Positions 42,801-49,260 of a DNA stretch of 64,000 nucleotides are shown here, piece by piece. Source of the stretch: Leucobacter musarum subsp. musarum (GTDB lineage Bacteria; Actinomycetota; Actinomycetes; Actinomycetales; Microbacteriaceae); contig NZ_JHBW01000064.1 in assembly GCF_001273845.1 (NCBI RefSeq), positions 62,001-126,000 of the forward strand, read 5' to 3'. The notes below the pieces were generated by a model. It made no database searches and was not told the DNA's origin. It saw only the letters and a program-made list of their open reading frames with translations. The translations under genes were made by a program, and so were the position numbers. Position 1 is the stretch's first letter; every line of letters begins with the position of its first letter.

Positions 42801-43095
42801 GCACGAGGTCGTTGAAGGTGACCCGACCGATTCCGTTTCTCGCTTGTGCTTCGATGTCTGCGCGCACCTGCTGAGGATCGCCTGTGCCAGCGGCGACCCA
42901 GTAGCGGTTCGAGGGGAGGTAGTCGGCGGCGGGCTGTGCGAAGCCCGCCGCGAACGTGCCTGCTGCTGGCGCGTCGTCGACGGCCGCGCTTGGTGACGGG
43001 CTCGCGATAAGCAATGAGGAGAACAATGCTGCGGAGGCGAACAGCGCACCTCCGGCTCGCCGGGTCGCGTAATTGAATCGTTTCATTTTTTTCAT
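39826..43095 (-). CDS. cell-surface GH106-type glycosidase, probable alpha-L-rhamnosidase
   Basis: A 1089-residue secreted protein with a KK-rich signal peptide ending near SPSAA, and a GH106-like N-terminal region (RYWVAAGTGDPQQVRADIEAQARNGIGRVTF) that matches the alpha-L-rhamnosidase family layout. A galactose-binding-like domain lies near residues 860-990 (HYRSSFSLPEDWSNAAGLILQLG). The C-terminus has an Asp/Ala-rich wall-spanning linker, sorting motif LSQTG (~1058-1062), a hydrophobic segment and RRRR, so sortase anchoring is expected. It likely releases L-rhamnose outside for the import system encoded 8 kb away. The ATG at 43095 has AAGGGA upstream. GH106 assignment is by pattern, not search. 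Confidence 0.75.
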   Translation of the reverse strand: MKKMKRFNYATRRAGGALFASAALFSSLLIASPSPSAAVDDAPAAGTFAAGFAQPAADYLPSNRYWVAAGTGDPQQVRADIEAQARNGIGRVTFNDLVLAQYYGADKAFGSPAWTAKLTEAVRAGIDNDVQVDALIAPGWSAGSNRVTPDSPGSAKTLGSARSEPLAAGATFSGQIPLSSLASGVQQRELVGVLAVRCENGCTDAPTTLAADSVVDLTEQVVRDSADNAGNGLTVEWTAPEAPEDGTWLVLSYFSQGSGLKPTAGMDANVRGTVLVDHYSREGTDALMSTWNEEVLTEELRALLAENAGSMWLDSLELTEASDWTPSLLQDFEARRGYSLVAGLPSISLESPEFVFSDGSDERYRSDWKQTMSENFIEYHLAPLREWSHDLGMTLRYQTYSSSGPVAMSPSDAWQAVDVPESESQDSRAVASAAALQGTSLVPTECCAFINFGNSSWRQQWSDVLYRVNQTLSTGSTLVEFHGFPEQNVSDLMFIFGQNEWPGWSPFIPVTGIAEPWDTRQPSWGHQTAINEYLGRSQYVLRQGALSTDFAVYADDVNAMGDGPLSEPALAGAGYSWGYLSSSDLSAQGVTGGVLAADGPGYRALVIQNQQTFSVASAERVLGYAQAGLPVILVGEQPSRAVNTTGATNEDAKLAAVWSEITALDSVVSVGSTAELAGALSATGVSPAAQVAEPSGLQIMHRTSPSEDYYFFFNASDAALSTSVSLSGTGFAYSMDPWSGDTGIVPGTIRGDGAVTVPVNLQPGETGIFAVTADPEGLGFAPAPADPIVAASAPLVTTEDAVRVRVTEPGTVTATTAGGVELAAEVTNVPVAPEFAPWTLEIESWQRPATGFTTDKIALKPLTITPNEDGSFPTWDALGYPDTSGIGHYRSSFSLPEDWSNAAGLILQLGPQAHTYAVTVNGMELPVSQIDTTVDLGPAVQAGDNEIEVSIATTLRNAVASQSPAQVGGSGLERQIYGMTGPLVVSAYLDVQPLAPGDDEAEVDADADADAGVAADADSSAAAEADAGGAGTADADGAAGSDSSEGAPTASERPNGKLSQTGGAPLWGAALVALLLLAGGGFALMRRRR
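43074..43085. promoter_or_regulatory. exact copy of rha LacI operator core at the rhamnosidase start
   Basis: TGAATCGTTTCA here is identical to the candidate operator at 31318-31329. It lies inside the first codons of the rhamnosidase gene, a position where a bound repressor would block transcription. It also encodes part of Lys-Arg-Phe-Asn, so chance codon use must be considered. Confidence 0.5.
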
Positions 43096-43348
43096 GCGGT
43101 AATCCCTTGGTGACTCGATCGACCGCATCGCTCGTCAGTGGGTTGCACCCGGGCTCGGAAAGCTGCGTTGAGCCTCAACTCCGCTCAGAGTGCGGGGTCA
43201 CCCCGAATACTGCGGGGAAGGGGATTGGCTCACGAATGGCGCAGTTCACGCGAGGATGTGATGCATCCAACTCCTCATTGAGTGGTGGGCCGATCGTGGC
43301 CGACGTTCGGCCATCGTCAGTGTATGTAGCGCTCGCAGGGGTGTCAAT

Positions 43349-43377
43349 GATTTACGTCATCGGTGGTGACGTAAATC
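43349..43377. promoter_or_regulatory. 11-bp-arm palindrome at TetR gene 3' end
   Basis: GATTTACGTCA (43349-43359) and TGACGTAAATC (43367-43377) are perfect inverted repeats around a 7-bp centre. It overlaps the last codons of the TetR gene and lies ~255 bp upstream of the rhamnosidase start. It could be a regulator-binding site or a terminator; arms and spacing resemble operators more. Confidence 0.5.
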
Positions 43378-43972
43378 TGTCGATGCGGCCACCTTTACCC
43401 TGTGGAGGCGTGATGAGCATCTGGATCGCCGGACCGTAATATCGCACGATCTGTGTGAGGGGCAATGCCTGCTCCTCAGCGAGCACCCACCACGACAGTT
43501 CGAGCCCGAGCAGTTGCGCGCCGATGAGTTCGGCTCTCAAATGGGTGTCCGAGCCGGCCAACCGAAGGGCAAGAGGGCCCACAATGTGGGTATTCATCGA
43601 ATCGAGAAGGTACTCGCGCACTGCTGTCTGGCCGAGTGCTCCCATCACCGCGACCAGCTCGGACCGCGGGGCTACACCGTTGACGCCGTACAAGCGGTCA
43701 AGCATCGCGGCACCGAGCGTTGCGAGAGGGCCCGAAGTGAGCGACTCATAGCGATCGGTGACCTGTAGCGTTTCGAGAAAGAGCGCGGTCTTTGAGCCGA
43801 AGTTGCGGGACACGAGAGCGGGATCCACGCCGGCTTCCGTCGCCACGTCGCGCATGCTCGTCGCGTCAAATCCTCGCTCGAGAAAGAGACGTGCTGCTGC
43901 TGAGCGAATGAGATCGCGACTTCGACTCGAACGTGGGCGACCGCGCGGGCGCCGGGCGGGAGGAGTCGTCAC
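43352..43972 (-). CDS. TetR/AcrR family transcriptional regulator
   Basis: A 206-residue regulator. After an Arg/Pro-rich tail (ARRPRGRPRSSRSRD) comes the helix-turn-helix LIRSAAARLFLERGFDATSMRDVATEAGVDPALVSRNFGSKTAL. The C-terminal half resembles the TetR_C domain of actinobacterial efflux regulators. It starts with GTG and is divergent from an MMPL transporter gene, which it probably represses through the palindrome at 44058-44073. Confidence 0.87.
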   Translation of the reverse strand: MTTPPARRPRGRPRSSRSRDLIRSAAARLFLERGFDATSMRDVATEAGVDPALVSRNFGSKTALFLETLQVTDRYESLTSGPLATLGAAMLDRLYGVNGVAPRSELVAVMGALGQTAVREYLLDSMNTHIVGPLALRLAGSDTHLRAELIGAQLLGLELSWWVLAEEQALPLTQIVRYYGPAIQMLITPPQGKGGRIDRFTSPPMT

Positions 43973-43988
43973 GATTCAAGTATTTCGC

Positions 43989-44020
43989 ACCTGCGGCACT
44001 TGCGGCACTTGCGGCATTGC
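43989..44020. repeat. short tandem repeat in TetR/MMPL divergent promoter
   Basis: Units of CACTTGCGG or close variants (CACCTGCGG, CACTTGCGG, CACTTGCGG, CATTGCGG) follow each other just upstream of the TetR gene start. It might affect spacing of the promoter. Confidence 0.55.
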
Positions 44021-44057
44021 GGTGCTGGTGCGCTGGAGGGCAACTGTCTCGCAAAGC

Positions 44058-44073
44058 TACTGCATCTGCAGTA
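44058..44073. promoter_or_regulatory. TetR operator candidate
   Basis: TACTGCATCTGCAGTA has perfect 7-bp arms around a 2-bp centre, a typical TetR-family operator. It lies about 90 bp from both the TetR start and the MMPL start, in their shared promoter region. Confidence 0.6.
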
Positions 44074-44164
44074 CATCGGTCGCTGCGCATGGAGGACGCG
44101 CTTGTCGCCGTGCGGCCGCAGGCTGGTAGCGGTGCACAATTGCGTCCGCAACGAAAGGAAATTT

Positions 44165-46402
44165 ATGGCTCGCTGGCTCTCTCGAATCGGCCGTTCCGCG
44201 GCACGACACCGTTGGGCGACGGTGCTGACGTGGCTAGTGCTGCTCGGCACTCTTGCGGTGGTAGCGCTCTCCGGAATGAAGTTCGGAGATGGTGGATTTG
44301 ATGTGCCGGGCACTCCTTCCAGCAAAGCGATGACTGTGCTCGAAGATCAGTTCCCCTCTGACGGCGATGGTGAGGGCACGCTGCAGCTCGTTGCAGAGCG
44401 GCCAGACGGTGAGATCACCGATCCGGCGACGGCCTCCAGCATCTCCGATGCCCTCGCCGCAGCGCGATCAGTAGACGGCGTGGTGTCGGTCTCAGACCCG
44501 TTCGACCCCGCGATGCCGTACATCTCAGAAGACTTAAGCACGGTTGTCGCCACGGTGAAAGTGGAGGCCGGCGCTGACCCGGATCGCATGGTTGATGACA
44601 TCACCGACGTCGCCCAGCAGCTGCGAGATGTAGGTCTCAACGCAGAAGTTGGGGGGTCGCTCGGGGACGGCGTCCCAGACATTCTCGGGCCCAGCGAGGT
44701 CGTTGGTGCCGCACTTGCGTTCCTGGTGCTGCTCATCACTTTTGGCTCACTTGTTGCGGCCGGAGCGAACATGCTGAGCGCGCTAGTGGGCGTCGGCGTC
44801 GGAATTCTCGGTGTATTGGCGTTCTCCGCGATCACCCCGATCGGATCGCTGACCCCGATCCTCGCCGTCATGCTCGGCCTTGCCGTCGGCATCGACTACA
44901 CGCTTTTCATCCTCGCGCGCTTCCGCACCGAACTGCGTGACGGGCGCTCCGTGCCCGATGCCATCGGCACCGCGGTCGGAACGGCCGGCTCCGCCGTCGT
45001 CTTTGCCGGAGCGACCGTTGTCATCGCGCTGACCGCTCTCACCGTGGTCGGCATCACGTTCCTCGGCGAAATGGGCCTCGCGGCGGCGTTTGCTGTCGCA
45101 GTGGCCGTGCTGATGGCGCTGACCTTCGTGCCTGCCATGCTGGCGTTCATGGGACACCGCGCACTATCGCGACGGGACCGTGCGCAGGTCGGTCAGCCTG
45201 CTGCAGAACGCTCCGGGTTCATCGGCGGCTGGGCTCGGTTCGTGACGCGACATCGCGTGGTCAGCCTGCTCGCCGGCATCGCTGTGCTCGCCGTAACCGC
45301 AGTGCCAGTGCTCTCGATGCAAACGGCGCTCAATATGCCGGGCGGAGAGGATCCGGACTCATCGCAGCGCGTGGCCTACACGCTCGTCGCCGATAAATTC
45401 GGTGTCGGAGCGCAAGATCCGCTCGTCGTGATCGCTCAGGAAGATGCGATTGCGGATCAGGTACCGACGCTCCTGACCGAACTGGGAGAAGTAGACAACG
45501 TTGCCATGGTGGTGCCCGCTGCCGTGTCCAGCGACGGCACCGTCGCAATGCTGACGGTGATATCGAAGTACGGCCCACTCGACGAACGAACCTCTGACAT
45601 CGTGCACGATATTCGAGCCCTCAGCGACCCGGATGACGGCGCCGAACTCCTCGTCACCGGCGGCACCGCGATCGGTCTCGACTCGAACGAGCAACTGCAG
45701 TCAGCGCTGCTTCTGTACATCGCGATCATTGTCGGGCTGTCACTCGTTCTCATGATCATTCTGTTCCGTTCGCTCCTGATTCCGCTGATCGCAACGATCG
45801 GGTTTCTCCTCTCACTGGGCGCCGGGCTGGGAGCGACGGTCGCCGTCTTCCAATGGGAATGGCTTGATGCGATCGTGCCATCGCCGCAGGGGAATCCTCT
45901 GCTGAGCCTGCTGCCCATCGTGGTGACGGGCATCCTCTTCGGCCTCGCAATGGACTATCAGGTCTTCCTGGTGTCTCGCATGCACGAAGCGCACACTCGC
46001 GGACTCGCTCCGATCGATGCGATCCGCACTGGATTCCACCACTCCGCGATCATCGTGGTTGCCGCCGCGGCAATCATGGCGGCCGTGTTCGGAGGGTTCG
46101 CGATGAGCCACTCATCGCTCGTCGGGTCGATAGCCTTCGCGCTGACCATCGGTGTGATTGCTGATGCCTTCGTCGTGCGAATGGTGCTCGTGCCGGCGGC
46201 GCTTTCGCTGCTCGGCCGTGCCGCATGGTGGATGCCACGTTGGCTCGACCGGCTCTTGCCGACGATTGATGTCGAAGGCGCAAACCTTGATACCGACTCT
46301 TCGGCCACTGCGCAGGCCGGAGGCATGCATATCGACCACCGTGAGACCGATGTTCCTCGTCCCGTCTCCGCGCGAGACGCGGTGGGGGCAGGCCGGAACT
46401 AA
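44165..46402 (+). CDS. MMPL family RND-type transporter
   Basis: A 745-residue membrane transporter with the MMPL two-fold pattern. Motifs are FDVPGTPSSKAMTVLEDQF after segment 1, GLAVGIDYTLFILARFR and GILFGLAMDYQVFLVSRMHEAH with the conserved Asp-Tyr pairs. Unlike the other MMPL protein in this window (14859-17399), it lacks the long coiled-coil loop and is ~100 residues shorter. GAAAGGAAA precedes the ATG at 44165. It is probably controlled by the divergent TetR; the two-component genes directly downstream could be co-transcribed. Confidence 0.9.
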   Translation: MARWLSRIGRSAARHRWATVLTWLVLLGTLAVVALSGMKFGDGGFDVPGTPSSKAMTVLEDQFPSDGDGEGTLQLVAERPDGEITDPATASSISDALAAARSVDGVVSVSDPFDPAMPYISEDLSTVVATVKVEAGADPDRMVDDITDVAQQLRDVGLNAEVGGSLGDGVPDILGPSEVVGAALAFLVLLITFGSLVAAGANMLSALVGVGVGILGVLAFSAITPIGSLTPILAVMLGLAVGIDYTLFILARFRTELRDGRSVPDAIGTAVGTAGSAVVFAGATVVIALTALTVVGITFLGEMGLAAAFAVAVAVLMALTFVPAMLAFMGHRALSRRDRAQVGQPAAERSGFIGGWARFVTRHRVVSLLAGIAVLAVTAVPVLSMQTALNMPGGEDPDSSQRVAYTLVADKFGVGAQDPLVVIAQEDAIADQVPTLLTELGEVDNVAMVVPAAVSSDGTVAMLTVISKYGPLDERTSDIVHDIRALSDPDDGAELLVTGGTAIGLDSNEQLQSALLLYIAIIVGLSLVLMIILFRSLLIPLIATIGFLLSLGAGLGATVAVFQWEWLDAIVPSPQGNPLLSLLPIVVTGILFGLAMDYQVFLVSRMHEAHTRGLAPIDAIRTGFHHSAIIVVAAAAIMAAVFGGFAMSHSSLVGSIAFALTIGVIADAFVVRMVLVPAALSLLGRAAWWMPRWLDRLLPTIDVEGANLDTDSSATAQAGGMHIDHRETDVPRPVSARDAVGAGRN

Positions 46403-46427
46403 AGGTCCGGGTGGGAGAATGCTGACT

Positions 46428-47576
46428 ATGGGAGCGTCACCGGCAGTAGCGCACAGCCTGACCCGCTGGGAATGGGTGCTCGATATTGCTGCGGTCATCG
46501 CACTGATCGCCGGTATCTCCCAGGTCGTCAGCGGTGGCGGTGGGATCGAGTTCGTCGAACTCGCACTCGCCGCTGCCGCGGTTTGCGCACGGCGATGCCT
46601 TCTTCGCACCTCGGCCGGCTTGGCGCTGGCGTGCAGCGCGGCCGTCTTCGCTCACCCCGGTCTGGCGGTGCCGGTGTGGGTGATGGCCGAGGTCGTGCTC
46701 TTCTCTCTCGCCATTCGAGCTCGGCGGAAAACCGCTGTCGCGATCGGAGCGGCACACGCGCTACTGCTGTACGCCGGAGCGATCGTCGTGTTCCGTGAAC
46801 TGCCCTATGAGCCCGTGGCGCTCGTGCTGCCGGTGTGGACGTGCGCGGTCGTTGCCACTGGGCTCGCACTTCGGGCGAACGCCGACTCCGTTGAGGCCTT
46901 GAAAGAGCGGGCGGCCGTCGCAATCGCCCATCGCGAGAACGAAATCGCACGACGTGTCGGCGAGGAACGATTGCGTATTGCTCGCGATCTGCACGACTCG
47001 GTCGCGCACGCGGTCTCCGTGATCGCGGTGCACGCGGGCGCCGCATCCCGGCACATCGGCGAGAACGATGCGCGAGCACGGGAATCGGTCACACTGGTGC
47101 GCGAGACCAGCCGACGTGTGATCGAAGAGCTGCAAGACATCGTGACCGTGCTCCGCGCAGATCACCCCGAGGAGCGCGATACTGCAGAGGTTCCAGGAGT
47201 AGCCGGAATCCCGGCACTAATTGACACAGCACGGTCCGCAGGGATGCAGGTCGATTTTACGCAGGGAGATCTGCCGCCCATGGAGGTCGCAGTCGAGCTC
47301 GCACTCTTCCGCATCCTGCAGGAGGCGCTGACGAACGCACGCAAACATGGAGATGGTGGGGTGCGCGTGGCGATCGAGGCGACGCAGGATCGCGTCTTCC
47401 TCAAGGTCTCCAACACGATCGAGGCCTCATCGAGCGGCGGCGCAGGCTTTGGTCTCGTCGGCATGCGGGAACGGGCCGACAGCGTGCACGGCGAGTTCGC
47501 GGCCGAGGCCAGCAGCGGCGAATGGCAGTTGTGTGCGATTTTGCCGCTGCACGCTCGAGACGGGGGAGCCCGATGA
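46428..47576 (+). CDS. sensor histidine kinase (HisKA_3 type)
   Basis: A ~382-residue kinase. Five or so hydrophobic segments fill residues ~15-150, with a short linker helix. The phospho-acceptor motif is IARDLHDSVAHAVSVIAVHAG, and the ATPase has EALTNARKHGDGG and GFGLVGMRERADSVHG. GGGAGA lies 9 nt before the ATG at 46428, an ATG at 46419 being an alternative. It starts 25 nt after the MMPL stop and overlaps its response regulator by ATGA, so it may sense membrane or drug stress handled by that pump (inference). Confidence 0.9.
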   Translation: MGASPAVAHSLTRWEWVLDIAAVIALIAGISQVVSGGGGIEFVELALAAAAVCARRCLLRTSAGLALACSAAVFAHPGLAVPVWVMAEVVLFSLAIRARRKTAVAIGAAHALLLYAGAIVVFRELPYEPVALVLPVWTCAVVATGLALRANADSVEALKERAAVAIAHRENEIARRVGEERLRIARDLHDSVAHAVSVIAVHAGAASRHIGENDARARESVTLVRETSRRVIEELQDIVTVLRADHPEERDTAEVPGVAGIPALIDTARSAGMQVDFTQGDLPPMEVAVELALFRILQEALTNARKHGDGGVRVAIEATQDRVFLKVSNTIEASSSGGAGFGLVGMRERADSVHGEFAAEASSGEWQLCAILPLHARDGGAR

Positions 47577-48226
47577 TCCGCATCGTGCTCGTCGACGATC
47601 AGGCGATGATTCGTGCCGGAATTCGGAGCATTCTCGAATCGGCAGCGATGGAGATCGTCGCCGAAGCCGCCGACGGTGAACGGGGCGCAATCGCTGTGCG
47701 GCAGACCCGCCCGGACGTGGTGCTCATGGACCTCCGTATGCCCGGTGCCGACGGGCTGCACGGCATCGGGGAACTCCGGGCGCCGGGTGCGCCGGACGGG
47801 TGCGGGATTCTGGTGCTCACCACGTTCGACGGCGACGAGGAAGTGCTCGAGGCCCTCGCCGCGGGCGCAGATGGATTCATCAGCAAGTCGGCTGATCCCG
47901 AGGCGCTGATCGCGGCCGTCGAACGTGTGGCTCGCGGCGAAGCAACACTGTCGCCGCGAGCCTCACGAGCGGTCACCCGTCATCTGGCGAGTAGCCAGAA
48001 GCCGCTCCACGATCCCGAGCTTGCGGCGCGCCTGGACCTGCTGACCGCTCGTGAGCGTGATGTCACGGTCGCTGCCGCGCGCGGCCTTGACAACCAGGAG
48101 ATCGGGCGCGAGATGTCGATTTCTCCGTATACCGTGAAGACGCACCTCAACCGCGCAATGGCGAAGGTCGATGCTCGTGACCGGGGTCAGCTCGTCGCCT
48201 TTGCCTACCGCAGCGGGCTGATGTGA
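47573..48226 (+). CDS. NarL/LuxR-type response regulator
   Basis: A 217-residue response regulator. The receiver has Asp8-Asp9 and phospho-acceptor Asp53 (LMDLRMPGADGL), with VLTTF and KSADPEALIAAVERV. The C-terminal LuxR helix-turn-helix is LTARERDVTVAAARGLDNQEIGREMSISPYTVKTHLNRAMAKV. It is the partner of the overlapping kinase. Confidence 0.92.
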   Translation: MIRIVLVDDQAMIRAGIRSILESAAMEIVAEAADGERGAIAVRQTRPDVVLMDLRMPGADGLHGIGELRAPGAPDGCGILVLTTFDGDEEVLEALAAGADGFISKSADPEALIAAVERVARGEATLSPRASRAVTRHLASSQKPLHDPELAARLDLLTARERDVTVAAARGLDNQEIGREMSISPYTVKTHLNRAMAKVDARDRGQLVAFAYRSGLM

Positions 48227-48538
48227 CATCCGGCCCTCGCCACTCGGGCGATCGAATAAGCACATCACGAATTGGTGCTTTCCGCCGAAACGTGACCCCG
48301 GATCGCGCCTGTGATGGCGTCCGGGTTGGCGGGCGCCACAGGTCTGATGATTGCGTCGACCCGACGCGGGATGAGATGGGCCAATCCAATCGGTCTTTGT
48401 CGCGAAAAGGAGGGCTTTGCCGGCAGGTGCAAATCTCCCCTTCTCTGTACCAAGTCTCCACGCTAGCCGCTTCGAGGAAGCGCGTCCGAGATCTCACACG
48501 ATTGACGCTCACCGGGTTCGAGGGTGACGTTTAGCTGA
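48227..48538. other. 312-bp gene-free convergent region
   Basis: Between the response regulator and the minus-strand TetR gene. I see one hairpin near 48410-48441 (GGAG/CTCC outer and TTTGC/GCAAA inner stems). Short open frames exist on both strands but match nothing I recognise. It may be the eroded remainder of a gene. Confidence 0.5.
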
Positions 48539-49033
48539 TCAGGCTTCGGCGCTTACGGATTCGTGATCGCTCACGGCAAAGTGCAGCGCAATCGGATCAA
48601 TGCTCGCTGCGCAGACGCAGTCCCCCCGCGGCTGGCTCGACACTGTAAACAGTTCTTGGAGATCGGCGAGTAACTGCGCGACCCGACCCTGTCGGCTCCG
48701 GTGCGCGAGGAGATCAAAGAACGCCGGCGAAGAGAACGCCGGAAAGTTTCGATGCGGTCCTTGAGGATTCGAAGCAGTGCAAGTCTCCTCCACACGACAT
48801 GTCTGCGCCATCGAAACTGTCTCTGCGCGAAGTGCGTGCTCGTACATGGTGAACGCCTGGTCGAGGAGTTCCTCGATTCCTGAGAAGTAATAGGTCAGCG
48901 ATCCCAAAGGCACTTCCGCCCGCGCAGCGATGCGTCGGAAACTGGCCGCACGCAAGCCGCCCTCCTCGATCACGCAGAGTGCCGCGCGTGTGATGACCTG
49001 CTTCCGCGGTTCGGATGGCGCCGTCGAGGTCAT
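48539..49033 (-). CDS. short TetR family transcriptional regulator
   Basis: A ~164-residue protein. The N-terminal helix-turn-helix is clear: ITRAALCVIEEGGLRAASFRRIAARAEVPLGSLTYYFSGIEELLDQAF. The C-terminal half is short and unlike typical TetR ligand domains (rich in Ser, Cys and Pro), so it may be divergent or damaged by a frameshift. The ATG at 49033 has GGAGAA upstream. It is divergent from the AcoR-like regulator gene and could control it. Confidence 0.7.
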   Translation of the reverse strand: MTSTAPSEPRKQVITRAALCVIEEGGLRAASFRRIAARAEVPLGSLTYYFSGIEELLDQAFTMYEHALRAETVSMAQTCRVEETCTASNPQGPHRNFPAFSSPAFFDLLAHRSRQGRVAQLLADLQELFTVSSQPRGDCVCAASIDPIALHFAVSDHESVSAEA

Positions 49034-49260
49034 GCAATTCTCCGATCTGCCCAAGTACCGCAAATCGTGCACGGACGTCTTCGAAGCCTACGGTGACCGC
49101 GATGCCAGCGGTGCGCCTGCACCAAGTTGGGACGCCCATTCGGATGTTCTGCCAATCGGAGTGTCCCGTTTTCGACTTTTCCAGACATCAGAGCGTGATG
49201 TTTCTGTGTTACTTTCGTCGCATATTCCGACACTCAGTGTGGAGATTCAGGAGGTGCGCG

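Noticed and set aside
48409-48445. Riboswitch in the convergent region
   Set aside because: Only one hairpin is visible, it does not precede a gene on either strand, and no conserved riboswitch core is recognisable.
48223-48534. A ~100-residue plus-strand coding frame in the gene-free region
   Set aside because: It has no ribosome site, an Arg/Ser-rich composition as expected from non-coding GC-rich DNA, and no recognised domain.
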